This document shows, in pieces, positions 14,401 through 25,535 of a stretch of 64,000 nucleotides of DNA (position 1 is its first letter; every line of letters starts with the position of its first letter). The stretch is from positions 50,216,872 to 50,280,871 of the forward strand of contig NC_134844.1 in assembly GCF_965363235.1 (NCBI RefSeq), given 5' to 3'. The stretch is from Mytilus galloprovincialis (taxonomy: Eukaryota; Mollusca; Bivalvia; Mytilida; Mytilidae). The position numbers were made by a program, and so were the translations under genes. The notes beneath the pieces are model-generated. The model saw only the letters and a list, made by a program, of their open reading frames with translations, made no database searches and had not been told where the DNA came from.

Positions 14401-17400
14401 TCATCATAGAGTTAAAGGCATCAAATTAATTACCCCAGTTAAACTATAATCTTCAAATGACCATTGTTTGTTTTCTTCTTTTGCACAAAACAAAGCAGCT
14501 ACTCCTAAACCTATTGCACATATTGATTCTGAAAATAAATAATTGATAAAAAGCTGTATCTGTAAACAAGTATTTAAAAAATTAGAATCTCTGAAGGAAG
14601 TAAAGACTCAAATGGTAAAATTGCCCATTACTTTGATGTATTTTGTAAATTTTCCTAAATAATAACCACGTTCCTAAAGCTGGTAAAATAAGTGAAAATT
14701 CCTCAAATCATTCCATAATTAGCAGTGCGCAACTCCAATATACATTTATGTGGAATTATTCTAAAAAGTTTCCAGTTTAGGTTAAGAATCGAAAGAGGAA
14801 TTGACTACAAAAAATATAGGCACACTTTCTAGGAAATCTTTTTTTCTGCTTCTATTTCATAGTTAACAATTCATTTGTTAAACCCAATATTTCTATATAG
14901 TGTAAATTAAAAATTTAATATTGCGAGGTTTTTATTATTGCGAAATATGCGACAGAGTTGTAAACACAATAATTTAAACTTGCATTTTGAAATATTTTAT
15001 ATGAATTAAACATGATTTTTCTCAAAATTGTAAAAATTAAAATCACATTTTAAGTCTAAAATGACAAAATCGCAATAATAAATGAACGCAATAATTTCTG
15101 AATTTACAGTATATGAAAACCAGACAATTCCAAGACTTCCTCCTGAATTCTGTCGAGTGTCAAGTGAAAGGTCAATTGATGTCTCAACATTATAGTAGAA
15201 AGAAGCATATTTTAGATAGCAAGGATTTCAATATGAAATCCGCATGGAAAACGCAAAAAGAAAAATAAATATCGTGAATGATGAAGAAATGAGACAAATA
15301 TAGAATTATGTCCTATATTGCTTGATGTTTATATCTTCAGAACTGGTACTTACTTTTTTCTTTGACAAAATGTCTGATAATAACAGCTAAGTCTTCATTG
15401 TTTGTTAAATCATGTAAAGCACCAGGAGCAGCAGGTATCAGTAATGCTGAATATCTGTTAGCTGGAGAGAAAAAAAACAGCATTTAAAATAATTGGTAGA
15501 AATTCTTCTGATATTTATTTTATGCAGTTTCAATATGAATTCTTTCTGAACATACTGCTTTTCATCAATCTTTTTCCATGTTTTAATAATATTTGAAACA
15601 ATGACCTAATTAGTTCTGTAAGCAGGCCTCTACAATAACCTTTTTTTCAACTTATCCTGTAGGACAAGTACATAACAAAATTTACTTGTCCGAGTGAAAT
15701 TGTTACTTGTCCAAAAAATTTCTATTAAAAATAACCTTTTTATATTTTTAGTTGATTAATAGGAACAAAACGAATTTAAACAAAAGACAGGATTTAGTGT
15801 ATTTCTTTTGATTTGAAATACGTTTCAAAAATATGAGTCAAGTTCAACTGAATCTAGTCATGTCACAGGACTTAGGTTCTAGTTTTTCATCAATGCCAGT
15901 CTCATCAGACTCTAAACATAAGGTACCATCTGATAGGCCTGTACACTCATTGGATTTGTATAATCCTGCTTTTTTATAAGTTGAAAAAAGTTTATTGAAA
16001 TGCAATCAATAAAAAGAAGAAGATAAGGTATGATTGCCAATGAGACAACTCTCTGCAAGAGACCAAATGACACAGAAATTAACAACTATAGGTCACCATA
16101 TTGTCAGTATTGTTTTTTTCTTCTTATGATCAAATATGATTTTGTGAATTTAATAGTAAATAAGAAAAATAAAAATTTTGTGAAAAAAATACCAGTATGG
16201 TATTTGTTATAATATAAGGAACAGAATAAGGTAGCAAAATGAGGTACTGATTTGTCTTGGTCCGGAAATGTCTCTTGACTTGCCAAACTGTCTATCAATC
16301 ATGTCTACTAATTTAAAATATGTCTCCTATCTCCTACGGTGCCAAACTGTCTATTAAACTTGGAGCACAAACCTGTAGAAGTGACGAACTGTCCTGTAAA
16401 GTTACCTTATCTACAAAACGCATCATTGATTCGGATCAGTAAGACTGGTTTCCGAGAATAGTATACCTTTTACCTGTTAAAAAGTGCCTGACAAAGAACC
16501 AGTTAAAAATTACCGATTGCAAGTAAACATGTTGAAGAAAAAGGTTTTGCATTTGAATAAACAGAATGCAGAAACATGTCAAAATAATAATTGTTTTCTT
16601 GTTTTTAGTTTATAATTACTTTGTTCATCAAAGTTGGATTAAATTTATTTTCTTCTGAATAATTGTACTTGTCCCAAGGGACAAGCTTGATACAGCTTTT
16701 ACTTGTCCGACCTTTTTTCCCTCTGGTACCGGACAATCGGACAAGCGTTATTGTCGAGGCCTGGTAAGGTATCATACATTATAATCAGAATAGCATCAAA
16801 TGATATATGAAGTATTTCAAACATGCATATAAAAAAGAAGATGTAAATGATTGCCAATGAGACAACTCAAATAGTTTGATATTTCTTAGATTGTTAGAAA
16901 ATTCTTGAATAATCCCTCTTGGGATTCTGTGCCCGACCTGTGCATCTTCAGTGGCGGATCCAGAAATTTACATAAGTGGGGGCCCACTGACTGACCTAAG
17001 AGGCGGCCCGCTCCAGTCATGCATCAATGATTCCCTATATAAGCAACCAAATTTTTTCCCAAAAAGGGGGGACCCGGCCCCCCCCCCCCCTAAATCCACC
17101 TCTGATCTTTGGATAAGATCCTTACATGACAAATGAAAACGATCTTCATCTTTCTGGTTTACATACTAATCATGCAGTTTTTAATATATCTAGAACAAAA
17201 TAAAAATTTAATCAAAGGTAGTAGTCATCTCCCATTTACCAATAGAAGAAAGACAGATCAATTTAAATATAAATCATGATATAAAACGTTCAGTAATCAC
17301 ATGATTTTTTTCATTTCATAGATAACAGATTAAAACTTATTTGCCCAAAAGATAAAGGCAATCTTTATGTTGATAAGATCCAATATAGTGGATCACCAAT

Positions 17401-20400
17401 GCTTCATTCCAGTTTTCAAGATTACCGGTAATTTTATGAATTTGAATAACTCTTTGCTTTTTACTATTGAAAATATTTAGTTTTTAGATAAATATTACTT
17501 CATTGTGTCTAACTAAAACTTCCTAATAATGAACATTGATGAATAATTACTGTAAATTCAGAAATTATTGTGTGCATTTATTATTGCGATTTTGTCATTT
17601 TTGACTTATATGTGATTTTATTTTTTACGATTTTGAGAAAAATCCTGTTTAATTCATATAAAATAGTTCAAATTGTGAGTGTACATTATTACGTTTACAA
17701 CTCCATCGCATTTTTCGCAATAATAAAAACCTCGCATTAATTTCTGAATTTACAGTAATCTTCTTGGTCTGTCACACTGATATTAAGACAATATTCTGTT
17801 TTGTTTTTTTAGGCAGCAGCAATCAATCCTAAGCTTTATCCCTTCAGTAGCAAAAAATATTTTGACCATTTATTCCAAATTATGTGCCATCTGTTATTTC
17901 TTGTTCAAATTAGTTGGCATGGATATGGCTGGTAGGTTGACTCTGTTGATTTTTCTTGTATGAAAAAAGGACATGTTCTATTTATGCTTAAGTGATAGCA
18001 ACCCAAATACCACAATAACCAAGATACATCTATTTGTCACAACATACGGTCAAGATATTTGTGCAGATTAAACCTCACACATATTCTGTCTGTATCAAAT
18101 CAGGCTAATGTTGAACATTTGTTTTCAATTTTGATTGTATTTATTTGTATTAACTATTTTTTTTTTATATGACCATATCACTAAATAAAACTTCGACAGT
18201 AACTGATATTTGTCTGAAGATGCCACTACTGAAGCAGAAGCTGCTGATTTTATAAGATCCTGAAGTCCTTCAGTTATTTTTGGGGTTGTTTAATCTTTGG
18301 TTATAATGTGTTTTGATTTGTGAACTAGTGTTTGTCTTTATATCTCTCTTTTACCCATAGTACTCTGTACTTATTTGATAGATTGAAATGCCTTATTGTT
18401 TCTTTTTCTTCTCGTCTTCATGCAAGTTTCAAATTTCAAGTTTTCCAAAGCAAAAACTCATTAAAGATACCATTCTTATAATTCAGAAAATAGAAATGCA
18501 TTTTTTTCTACCCATAATTCATTTGTGGCACTTGGATCCTTTTTTTTTTTTTAATTTAACATTAGGTTAACTGCAATACACAGAAAGCTGAATATTTTGA
18601 TAACGCTGTTAACAATTCTACTTTTTTGAAGAAAAGTCTCAATAAATTTAATCTTATTTGTTAATAATAAACTCTTACGGTCAATAGTCTCTAATCCTAT
18701 TGGTGTTGAGACCGATTTACTTCTAAATTCATTGAACCATCTTCTATTGTTGTCATCCTGCTGAATAAACTCTATATTTTTTCCCTGAAAAGAAGCAAAG
18801 ATAAGAATGCACGACATTTTAGGCAATTTATGATCATGATGATGCTTCTTTATTTCTAGTACATAAAAGCAAAACGAGTAGCTCAAAATTCATATCTATG
18901 GAATCAAGTCTTTAAACTGACCTACCTTAATATTATGACAGTTAAAAAATTGAAGATGCACATCACAATTAACATGATAAACTAATATAGTTTTTTTCTT
19001 TTCTTAAAAACTTCACTGAAATTTAACATTTTAGGTTAAAACTATGAAATTGTACACATGATTGCCTTAGATCTGACAAAGATCACTTTCATTTTAAAGG
19101 TTGTGGTGGTAGGAGTGGTAAAATAAACAGCATCATAGTTATACATGTTATACATGTACCCAATACCTGATCATTATTACCAAATATACTTACATTAGGT
19201 GATGCTACCTGGATATTGAAGTTGGAGCTTGCTAAGTTATAAGCCTGTCTAAATGATTCTGAGGAGACACCTATTAAAATATACAAATACACACACTGAA
19301 AATATTGGAGTAAGATACATATATAAAAAGAATAAAATATATGCTGTACATACCATAGGCATGATGTGTTCTGTTGGTAATGTCATGAGTGTCAATCATT
19401 ATCATGATTAGGGAGCTACCATTTGATTTTGATGGGGGCTAGGATGAAATTTAAAAAAAAAGGTGGATGAAATTTGAAAGAAAGGCAGGACAGGAGTTTT
19501 GTTAAAAAAAAAACAGGATGAGCAACTTGGCAAAAAAAAGGCAGGATGACAATTTATGTCAAAAAAGTCAGGATGACAATTTATGTAAAAAAGGTCAGGA
19601 TAAACTAAGAAAAAAAGGCAGGACCGAAAAGAGTGAAAAATAAAAAAGCAGGACCGAAAAGAGTGAAAAATAAAAAAGCAGGACAGAGATTACAACTAAA
19701 AAAAATGTTCATCCTAGCCCCCTCTCTTACAGACCTCTACAATAACTTTTTTTTCAACTTGTCCAATAGGACAAGTACATACCAAAACTTACTTGTCCGA
19801 ATGAAATTGTAACTTGTCCAAAAAAAATCTTAATAATAACCTTTTTTGCATTTCAAGTTGATTCAAGGAACAAAATGAATTAAAACAAAATTGAACAGAA
19901 TTTGATTTATATCCTTTGATATACTTTTAAAAGATATGAGCCATGAACAACTGAATTTAGTTGTGTCACAGGACTTAGGTTCTACTTTTTATCTATGCTA
20001 AAGTCTCATCATACTTTGCACATGAGGCCCATCTGATTGGCCTCTAAATGAACACTCATTGGATTTTTATCCTATTTTTTTAAAAGTTGAAAAAAGTTTA
20101 TTCAAATGCAATCAATAAAAAGAATTCGAGGTATGATTATCAATGAGACAAAAGACCAAATGACACAGAAATTAACAACTATAGGTCACTGCATTGCAAG
20201 TATTGTTTTTTCTACATAAAGATCAAACATGATTTGATGATTTTTATGGTAAATAATAAATTTCCTCATTCTTATTTAAAAAATATGGTATGGACATTGG
20301 TATTAATTATTATAAAGCAACAAAATAAGGTAGGAAAAGAGGTTCTGATTTGTCTTAGTCCAGAAATGTCTACTGCCTTGTCAAACTGTCTATTAATCAT

Positions 20401-23400
20401 GTCTATGAAATATGTCTCCTACGGTGCCCAACTGTCTATTAAACTTGGAGCCGAATCATTTCCGAGCTGGTGACGAACTGTCTTTTAAAGTTACCTTATC
20501 TCTGTATCTAAAAAGCGCATGGTTGAATGGGATGGTAAGACTGGTTTCTGAGAAAAGTGTGCTTTTTACCTGTTAAAAGTACTTGACAAAGAACCAGTTT
20601 TAAATTATCGATTGCAAGTCTGAGTCTTGAGAAATAAAAAGTTTCATTTAGTTTCAGTTTAAAGAGAAAAGATGTCAAACAAATCTTCTTTTCTTGTTTT
20701 TTTGTTAATAATTATACTTTGTTCATCAAAGTTGGATTAAAATTTATTTTCTGCAGAATGATTCTACTTGTCCGATCGGACAAACTTGGTATAGCTTTTA
20801 CTTGTCCGACCTTTTTTACCTCTGGTACCGGACAATCGGACAAGCGTTATTGTCGAGGCCTGCCTTATCAAGAAGACTTCTATACAACATATAATAAGAA
20901 ACACTCAAAAGTGGATATGGTCATGAGTGATATGCAGGAAACCATACCACATCTCTTACTGTAAATTACTCTAAACATGCTAATGTAGGTATTACTTGGC
21001 TGGTAACATGTTAAATAGTTAATATCAGTCAACATTTAATTATCATATTCCATAAAAAAAATTGTAAGTGTTCCGCAGAACCCAGTGTTTCACCTTAACT
21101 TTATGAAGCTAATAAATGTTTTAATAACTTTAACTGCAGATTATCTGTAATGTAAACTGAAAGAAAACTATGTACATAATTAAGTAACATACGGAAAAAC
21201 AGGAAATATAATTTTACTAAATTTCCTTCTAAATACTTGCTTTTGATAATAAAGAAGCTTCTGACCAACTTCGGTAGAAATCCAGAATAGTTTAAGAAAG
21301 TTATTAAAATTTTAAAAACGTTAATATGTTTAATCACAAAGTGAATGTTGTGTTAACTGGCAGAAAAACTACCTTGATATAAACATGATAAAGTAAAAAA
21401 AGGAAAAAAAGGATTTTTTTTTTACAAAATTTACTTCTGGATACCATCTTCTAATCATATTCAACCTTTTGTCTTAATTTTGTAGAAATCCAGGATAATT
21501 TAAGAAAGTTATTAAAATTTTAAAAACTTCAACCACAGAGCAGAGTGAATAGAATGTTAACTGGCAAAAAAACTAAGTCCATTTATAAGTAAAATACGGA
21601 TAACAATGGATAAACAGGATTTTTTTTTTTTTACAAAATTTACATCTTGATACTATCTTATGATCATAAACAATCTTCTGTCCATATTTGGAAGAAACCC
21701 AGGATAGTTTGAGAAAGTTATTAAAATTTAAAAAAAACTTTAACCACAGAGTGAATATTTGTGGATGCAACTGATGACGGAATGTAGGATCACTATGTCT
21801 CGTTTTTTTGACAAAAGTCCAACGGCTTGACAAAAATGCAATTTCACAAGACCCTGAGTGTGTTCCAAAGATAACATGCCATGTTTTCTTTATTTTATTA
21901 CCATATCCAGAAGATGATGAAAACTAGCTTAGTGACTCTAGGTCAAAATCGTAATTTGGTATAATTCCTATTAAATGTAATTGATATAATTATTATGTAA
22001 ACAAGTTTAAGTTAATGGATAGTTACAAGTCTCTCTTGCAATCATATTAAATAATTACATCTCCTGTGGGGGTCTCAATTGGGGCTTGCGATCCCGGATC
22101 CTACTTACTGTTTTGTCAGATTCCCATATCCCGCTTACACTATATATACGTAAGCAATTCTCCTTTTTTGCCATTTCCCGGGTCCCTCTAGACCTCATTT
22201 CCCGTTTTCACAACACAACAATTTGACTTTCACATGTCACGCTTACAAAAATCAGCAATCCCGCGTCAACCTTAGACCCAAATGAGACCCACTCCTGTTG
22301 ATCATGTTGATGCCTATAATCATTTTGTTTAATTAACTTTCTTGGACATATGTTGAATAGTTGTCTCATTGGCAAACATACCACCTGTATCCATGGTATC
22401 TCCTTTCTATTTACTAGTTGTCTCATTGGCAATCATACCACCTGTATCTCCTTTCTATTTACTAGTTGTCTCATTGGCAATCATACCACCTGTATCTCCT
22501 TTCTATTTACTAGTTGTCTCATTGGCAATCATACCACCTGTATCTCCTTTCTATTTACTAGTTGTCTCATTGGCAATCATACTACCTGTATCTCCTTTCT
22601 ATTTACTAGTTGTCTCATTGGCAATCATACCACCTGTATCTCCTTTCTATTTACTAGTTGTCTCATTGGCAATCATACCACCTGTATCTCCTTTCTATTT
22701 ACTAGTTGTCTCATTGGCAATCATACCACCTGTATCTCCTTTCTATTTACTAGTTGTCTCATTGGCAATCATACTACCTGTATCTCCTTTCTATTTACTA
22801 GTTGTCTCATTGGCAATCATACCACCTGTATCTCCTTTCTATTTACTAGTTGTCTCATTGGCAATCATACCACCTGTATCTCCTTTCTATTTACTAGTTG
22901 TCTCATTGGCAATCATACTACCTGTATCTCCTTTCTATTTACTAGTTGTCTCATTGGCAATCATACCACCTGTATCTCCTTTCTATTTACTAGTTGTCTC
23001 ATTGGCAATCATACTACCTGTATCTCCTTTCTATTTACTGTACAGGTTAGATTAGTTTTATAGATATGAAAGAAATTTATTGGTAATCCTTAACAGAAGA
23101 TTTTATACACACAGAAGAAGTATACTTAACAACAAAATTATTTTCATTTACCTGTGTATAATATTGGGGGGGGGGAGGTTTGGACCTTTATTGGGACTCC
23201 AGGATCGTCTGTTTTTAAACTCAGGATTTCAGGATTGAGCCTTTGGCAATCCAGGATAAATTTGTTTGAAGTTCGGGATGTCAATGAACAATGATGAATG
23301 TCTGGATTTAAACTTCTTTTAATTTGGGACTTCGGTATTTCATGTTTTAAAGCCCAGGATTTCGGGATCAGGACCATGACACAGGTTTTTTTCAAAAGTG

Positions 23401-24552
23401 ACGATTTTCTAAAAGTTGTTCAACATTTCACATAACTTTGTTAAACCTGTTTATTTACTTTTGACCTTACTTATTTATTTATCCCTTATAATTTGTATTC
23501 ACTATTTTATTTTATCACAAATCAAATTCATTCTTTCATTGTCAGTTAATTTGCGTTTTTTGATTGGCCTTCCAATTGATATTTTATAGTGTGTCTTTCC
23601 ATATTGTGATGTTATACTATCATTTCAGAAAAGGGAGATGGTTTGGTACCATTTAAACTTTTAATCCCGCTACAAATGTTTGCACTTGTCATAAGTCTTG
23701 AATCTGATGTCAGTGGTTGTCTTCTGTTTATGTAGTTCATACATGTTTCTCTTTTCTTGTTTTTATATAGATTACATCTATGGTTTCCCCGTTTGAATGA
23801 TTTTACACTAGTAATTTTTGTACAAAGCTAAAACATTTGTGTAAAAAATGAATGCAGAAATTGAAGTCCCCACATCAGACTTGCAATGCATTCTTCTATA
23901 TCGCCTCAAAGTTAGTACCGGATACATGTTTTTAGCAAGACAGTGTACTAACCAAAGAAGTAATAAAACATAACCCAAGCAATATACTGACCTGACTGAT
24001 TTTTAACAACGACAAAAAAACATAGATGATAAATATCATGGTTACAGTGGAAGATGTTTTCAAATACCTATTTGTATAATTGAACAATACAAACATCGGT
24101 TGTTTGTAAAACAAATTCAAATTGGAACAATGACAATGTCAGAAACTGACAATCATGACAATGTTTTAGTGCAAAGACAGTCATGACAGTAGATATAGGA
24201 CATAGCCATAGGTAGACTAGAGCAGAGAGCCTTAAAAACTGTGATGCTCTCATATTTCTTTACTATTAGAATAATAATGTGAGCGTCTATATTTCTTTGT
24301 CTTTGGGTGCCATATATTTGACCCTGCAACATGTTTGAACAGAGTCTGACCCAGTTGCAGAAGTCAAACCAAAACTTGAGAAAAGGGGGCGTTCCCACTA
24401 CAAGGAAAACATTTTCCAATGTATTTGTCATTTTGTGTAGTTACTATATGAAAAATGTTTTGTGCAGTGATAAGAAAACGGAATAAATCCGCCGTATAAC
24501 CTTCACTCGAGGAGCTAAGCACTAGCAGACAATTGACTCGAGATGCTGACAT
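11370..24552 (-). CDS. GATD1: GATD1 orthologue: glutamine amidotransferase-like class 1 domain protein 1 (whole gene, 7 coding exons)
   Basis: Joining minus-strand exons 24501-24552, 19194-19270, 18679-18784, 15354-15461, 14434-14528, 13206-13299 and 11370-11485 gives 648 nt, which is 215 residues plus a stop. All six introns have GT/AG ends and phases agree. The product aligns along its length with vertebrate GATD1 (PDDC1, about 220 residues) as I remember it. Landmarks are [14 protein letters not shown] at the N-terminus, [34 protein letters not shown], and [16 protein letters not shown] near the C-terminus. The family has the DJ-1/PfpI (class I glutamine amidotransferase) fold. The Cys of ICAIG sits where the DJ-1/PfpI nucleophile-elbow cysteine lies, but GATD1's substrate is not established. 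No signal peptide or membrane segment is visible. The start Met opens exon 1, as in the human protein. The introns are full of mobile elements. Confidence 0.95.
11519..11697 (+). repeat. Repeat H copy 1 (gggatt-type, poly-G/C ends)
   Basis: From ggagggggcaggaccttttt to ggatcaggacccctcccacc and a C-run. The interior is short units around tttgggatttcagg. The termini are roughly inverted. Intron 6 of GATD1. Confidence 0.7.
12370..12921. mobile_element. Inverted-repeat element U with a hairpin inserted, GATD1 intron 6
   Basis: Left end TACTGTGGATTCATTGATAT and right end AAATAAACGAATCCACAGTA form terminal inverted repeats bounding 552 bp. Hairpin element 12616-12782 lies inside. A related left end occurs at about 53970-54030. 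Confidence 0.65.
12616..12782. repeat. Near-perfect hairpin (foldback MITE), 167 bp
   Basis: Two arms of about 65 bp (from ggagataac through gacggcatcaattggggatt to gcgaccatcaaat) are reverse complements with few mismatches. The loop contains a smaller gtttact/agtaaac stem. In GATD1 intron 6. Confidence 0.9.
13206..13299 (-). CDS. GATD1: GATD1 coding exon 6
   Basis: 94 nt, phase 0 to phase 1. It encodes [20 protein letters not shown] followed by [11 protein letters not shown]. It aligns with human PSVCELVRAPGFARLPLVVE. The donor is T|GTAAGTTT. Confidence 0.95.
13338..13548 (+). mobile_element. MITE X copy 1 (about 210 bp), GATD1 intron 5/6 region
   Basis: Terminal inverted repeats TACTGTAAATTTAGAAATT and AATAATTTCTGAATTTACAGTA enclose an AT-rich interior with ttattgcaattttgtcattt. 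TA ends are compatible with Tc1/mariner-type insertion. Confidence 0.85.
14434..14528 (-). CDS. GATD1: GATD1 coding exon 5, with the candidate nucleophile-elbow cysteine
   Basis: 95 nt, phase 1 to phase 0. It encodes [16 protein letters not shown], then [10 protein letters not shown]. The Cys of ICAIG is at the DJ-1/PfpI elbow position. The acceptor is ATTTTCAG and the donor is GG|GTAATT. Confidence 0.95.
14898..15111 (-). mobile_element. MITE X copy 2, GATD1 intron 4
   Basis: Same family in reverse orientation. The left terminus is degraded (tagtgtaaatt) and the right is intact (AATTTCTGAATTTACAGTA). 214 bp. Confidence 0.83.
15354..15461 (-). CDS. GATD1: GATD1 coding exon 4
   Basis: 108 nt, phase 1 to phase 1. 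It encodes [18 protein letters not shown], then an acidic loop and helix ending HFVKEK. The acceptor is CTCTCCAG and the donor is GTAAGTACC. It contains the conserved LLIP..PGAL.DL motif of the family. Confidence 0.95.
15623..16763. mobile_element. DNA element G1, 1141 bp, non-coding, in GATD1 intron 3
   Basis: Terminal inverted repeats CAGGCCTCTACAATAAC and CGTTATTGTCGAGGCCTG are flanked by a perfect 5-bp duplication gtaag (15618-15622 and 16764-16768). The interior has repeated acttgtcc motifs near both ends and a piece of dispersed repeat A (around 16017-16110). No transposase is visible, so it is non-autonomous. CAGG termini suggest a hAT relative, but the 5-bp duplication is short for hAT. 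Confidence 0.82.
16950..17105 (+). mobile_element. Short inverted-repeat element F, copy 1
   Basis: About 156 bp between AGTGGCGGATCCAGAAATTT and CTAAATCCACCTCT. It contains gggggcccactgactgacct and tccctatataagcaaccaa. It gives a spurious frame ([14 protein letters not shown]...). In GATD1 intron 3, just past element G1. Confidence 0.8.
17548..17757 (+). mobile_element. MITE X copy 3, GATD1 intron 3
   Basis: 210 bp with both termini intact (TACTGTAAATTCAGAAATTA and TTTCTGAATTTACAGTA), in the same orientation as copy 1. Confidence 0.86.
18679..18784 (-). CDS. GATD1: GATD1 coding exon 3
   Basis: 106 nt, phase 0 to phase 1. It encodes [20 protein letters not shown] and then [15 protein letters not shown]. 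The donor is C|GTAAGAG and the acceptor is TTTCAG. It matches the GKAMEFVDV...RWVQDF region of human GATD1. Confidence 0.95.
19194..19270 (-). CDS. GATD1: GATD1 coding exon 2
   Basis: 77 nt, entering in phase 1 and leaving in phase 0. It encodes [12 protein letters not shown] followed by [13 protein letters not shown]. The acceptor is TTAATAG and the donor is GTAAGTA. It corresponds to the human segment GVSAQSF...NLQVATP. Confidence 0.95.
19411..19724 (-). mobile_element. MITE M3 (same family as M1/M2), right end lost
   Basis: Begins with the same GGGAGCTACCATTTGATTTT after a TTA. The interior is the reverse complement of M1/M2 (aaaaaggcagga units). The far terminal repeat is missing after catcctagcccc; element G2 begins within a few bases (19730). 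It lies in GATD1 intron 1. Confidence 0.8.
19730..20862. mobile_element. DNA element G2, 1133 bp, in GATD1 intron 1
   Basis: Homologous to G1 along its length and in the same orientation, including the captured repeat A fragment (around 20125-20190). It is flanked by tctta / cctta, a 5-bp duplication with one mismatch. It abuts MITE M3. Confidence 0.82.
21060..21840 (+). repeat. Repeat J copy 1, internal tandem units, GATD1 intron 1
   Basis: Opens with gttccgcagaacccagtgtt. About three units of 180-200 bp follow (each with tccaggatagtttaagaaag and accacagagtgaat). It closes with gaatgtaggatcac and cggcttgacaaaaat. Homologous to 35570-36438. Confidence 0.75.
22361..23040 (+). repeat. 48-bp minisatellite, 14 units, in GATD1 intron 1
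   Basis: One 57-bp founder-like unit (22361-22417) is followed by 13 units of exactly 48 bp starting at 22418. Each begins ttgtctcattggcaatcat and ends ctttctatttactag. Units are nearly identical; the main variant is ccacc versus ctacc, with ctacc in units 5, 9, 12 and 14. Because 48 is divisible by 3, several frames stay open, giving spurious repeat proteins. The first half of the unit equals the end of dispersed repeat A. Confidence 0.97.
23163..23385 (+). repeat. Repeat H copy 2
   Basis: Starts in a G-run and carries cccaggatttcgggatcagg near its right end. Same unit pattern as copy 1. Intron 1 of GATD1, just after the minisatellite. Confidence 0.68.
23570..23835 (+). repeat. Dispersed repeat A, partial copy, GATD1 intron 1
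   Basis: Shares ttgatattttatagtgtgtc and ttacactagtaatttttgta with 9230-9450. Right end missing. Confidence 0.6.
24501..24552 (-). CDS. GATD1: GATD1 coding exon 1
   Basis: Starts at the ATG (cat at 24550-24552) and encodes [17 protein letters not shown] plus one nucleotide. It ends at a G|GTTATA donor. It matches the first beta strand of GATD1 (CLLV..). The upstream boundary of the 5' UTR cannot be seen. Confidence 0.9.
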
Positions 24553-24969
24553 TCTCTGAAAAGGGACTGTTTTGAATGGGGAAAGGAATCATAATTTAAA
24601 GTATGAATTATATGAATCTTCCTCCAATATAGGAGCACCGCTTCTTCAAAATACAACCCACATTCAACATGATTTATATGGAACCGTCATTTGTGAACGT
24701 CCTTTGATCTATAGCCTCACCGGACACAATTTTTTCATAATAAAGGCTCTCAATCATTGAGCTAGTACTGTTTTTTGTTATCCTATGCACCGGCATTTCT
24801 GTTCGGATCCATGTAATCGTTGTGCCTAAAAAACGTTGCACGTTTATAAACAGCACACCGGGAGCTATAAATAAAAAAGAAAAAATATACAAGTGTCAAC
24901 GCATATCATTTTCCTGAAAATTTTGTAATAAACATTGCAAATATTCTATACCATTTATTCCATAAGGAA

Positions 24970-25135
24970 CACATTCTTTATTTGTTTAGGGGTCAGCTGA
25001 AGGACGCCTCAGGCCGGGTGCGGGAATTTCTCGCTGCATTGAAGACCTGTTGGTGACCTTCTGCTGTTGTCTGTTCTATGGTCGGGTTGTTGTCTCTTTG
25101 ACACATTCCCCATTACCATTCTAAATTTTATTCTG
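24970..25135 (+). repeat. Dispersed repeat B, copy 1
   Basis: ggtcagctgaaggacgcctc, gcattgaagacctgttggtg and gttgttgtctctttgacaca end in attccccattaccattc. Upstream of GATD1 exon 1. Confidence 0.75.
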
Positions 25136-25163
25136 TTACATATGTTACAGTCGATTGGAAAAC

Positions 25164-25289
25164 CACAGGAATCGGAAGTTCTATCAATAAAATTCTCATA
25201 ATAAAGTCGACTATCAAGAGAGCTTCTCGTACGAGATAGTCGACTTTATTAACTACAGAATTTTATTGATAGAACTTCCGATTCCTGTG
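25164..25289. repeat. Hairpin element Y copy 1, 126 bp
   Basis: Arms cacaggaatcggaagttcta ... aaagtcgactat and their complement, around a gagagcttctcgtacgagat centre. Shares its layout with 61920-62046. Confidence 0.9.
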
Positions 25290-25314
25290 GGAAAACATAC
25301 TATTTATTCCATAC

Positions 25315-25535
25315 TAGAGGGGTAGGGTGGGTCCTGATCCCGAAATTTAAAAACAAGAAATCCCGAGGTCTCGAATTTTAAAGAAATTCAAATCCCGACA
25401 TCCCTATAAAATTCGAAAAAAGAATTCCCGGATCCCATAAGGGTCAATCCCGAGATCCCGAGCTTAAAAACATCCTATCCCAACGTCCCGAAAAGGGTCC
25501 TGCACCCCCACCCACCCCCGCCGCCCTATCCCCTA
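25315..25535 (-). repeat. Repeat H copy 3
   Basis: Reverse orientation: aggggtagggtgggtcctga, then aatcccgag units, then agggtcctgcacccccaccc. Outer ends are roughly inverted (AGGGGTAGGG / CCCTATCCCCT), suggesting a terminal-inverted-repeat element. Confidence 0.7.

Noticed and set aside
16951-17136. Conserved small protein ([14 protein letters not shown]...) also at 45737-45994 and 54704-54907
   Set aside because: It lies within the three copies of the short inverted-repeat element F. Similarity reflects the element, and the frame is not preserved to the same ends.
22361-23040. CRISPR array
   Set aside because: There are no unique spacers: repeat and spacer would be equally conserved, and this is animal DNA.
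22350-23063. Two overlapping repeat proteins of 237 and 228 residues
   Set aside because: They read different frames of the 48-bp minisatellite; the unit length being divisible by three keeps frames open. It is intronic.
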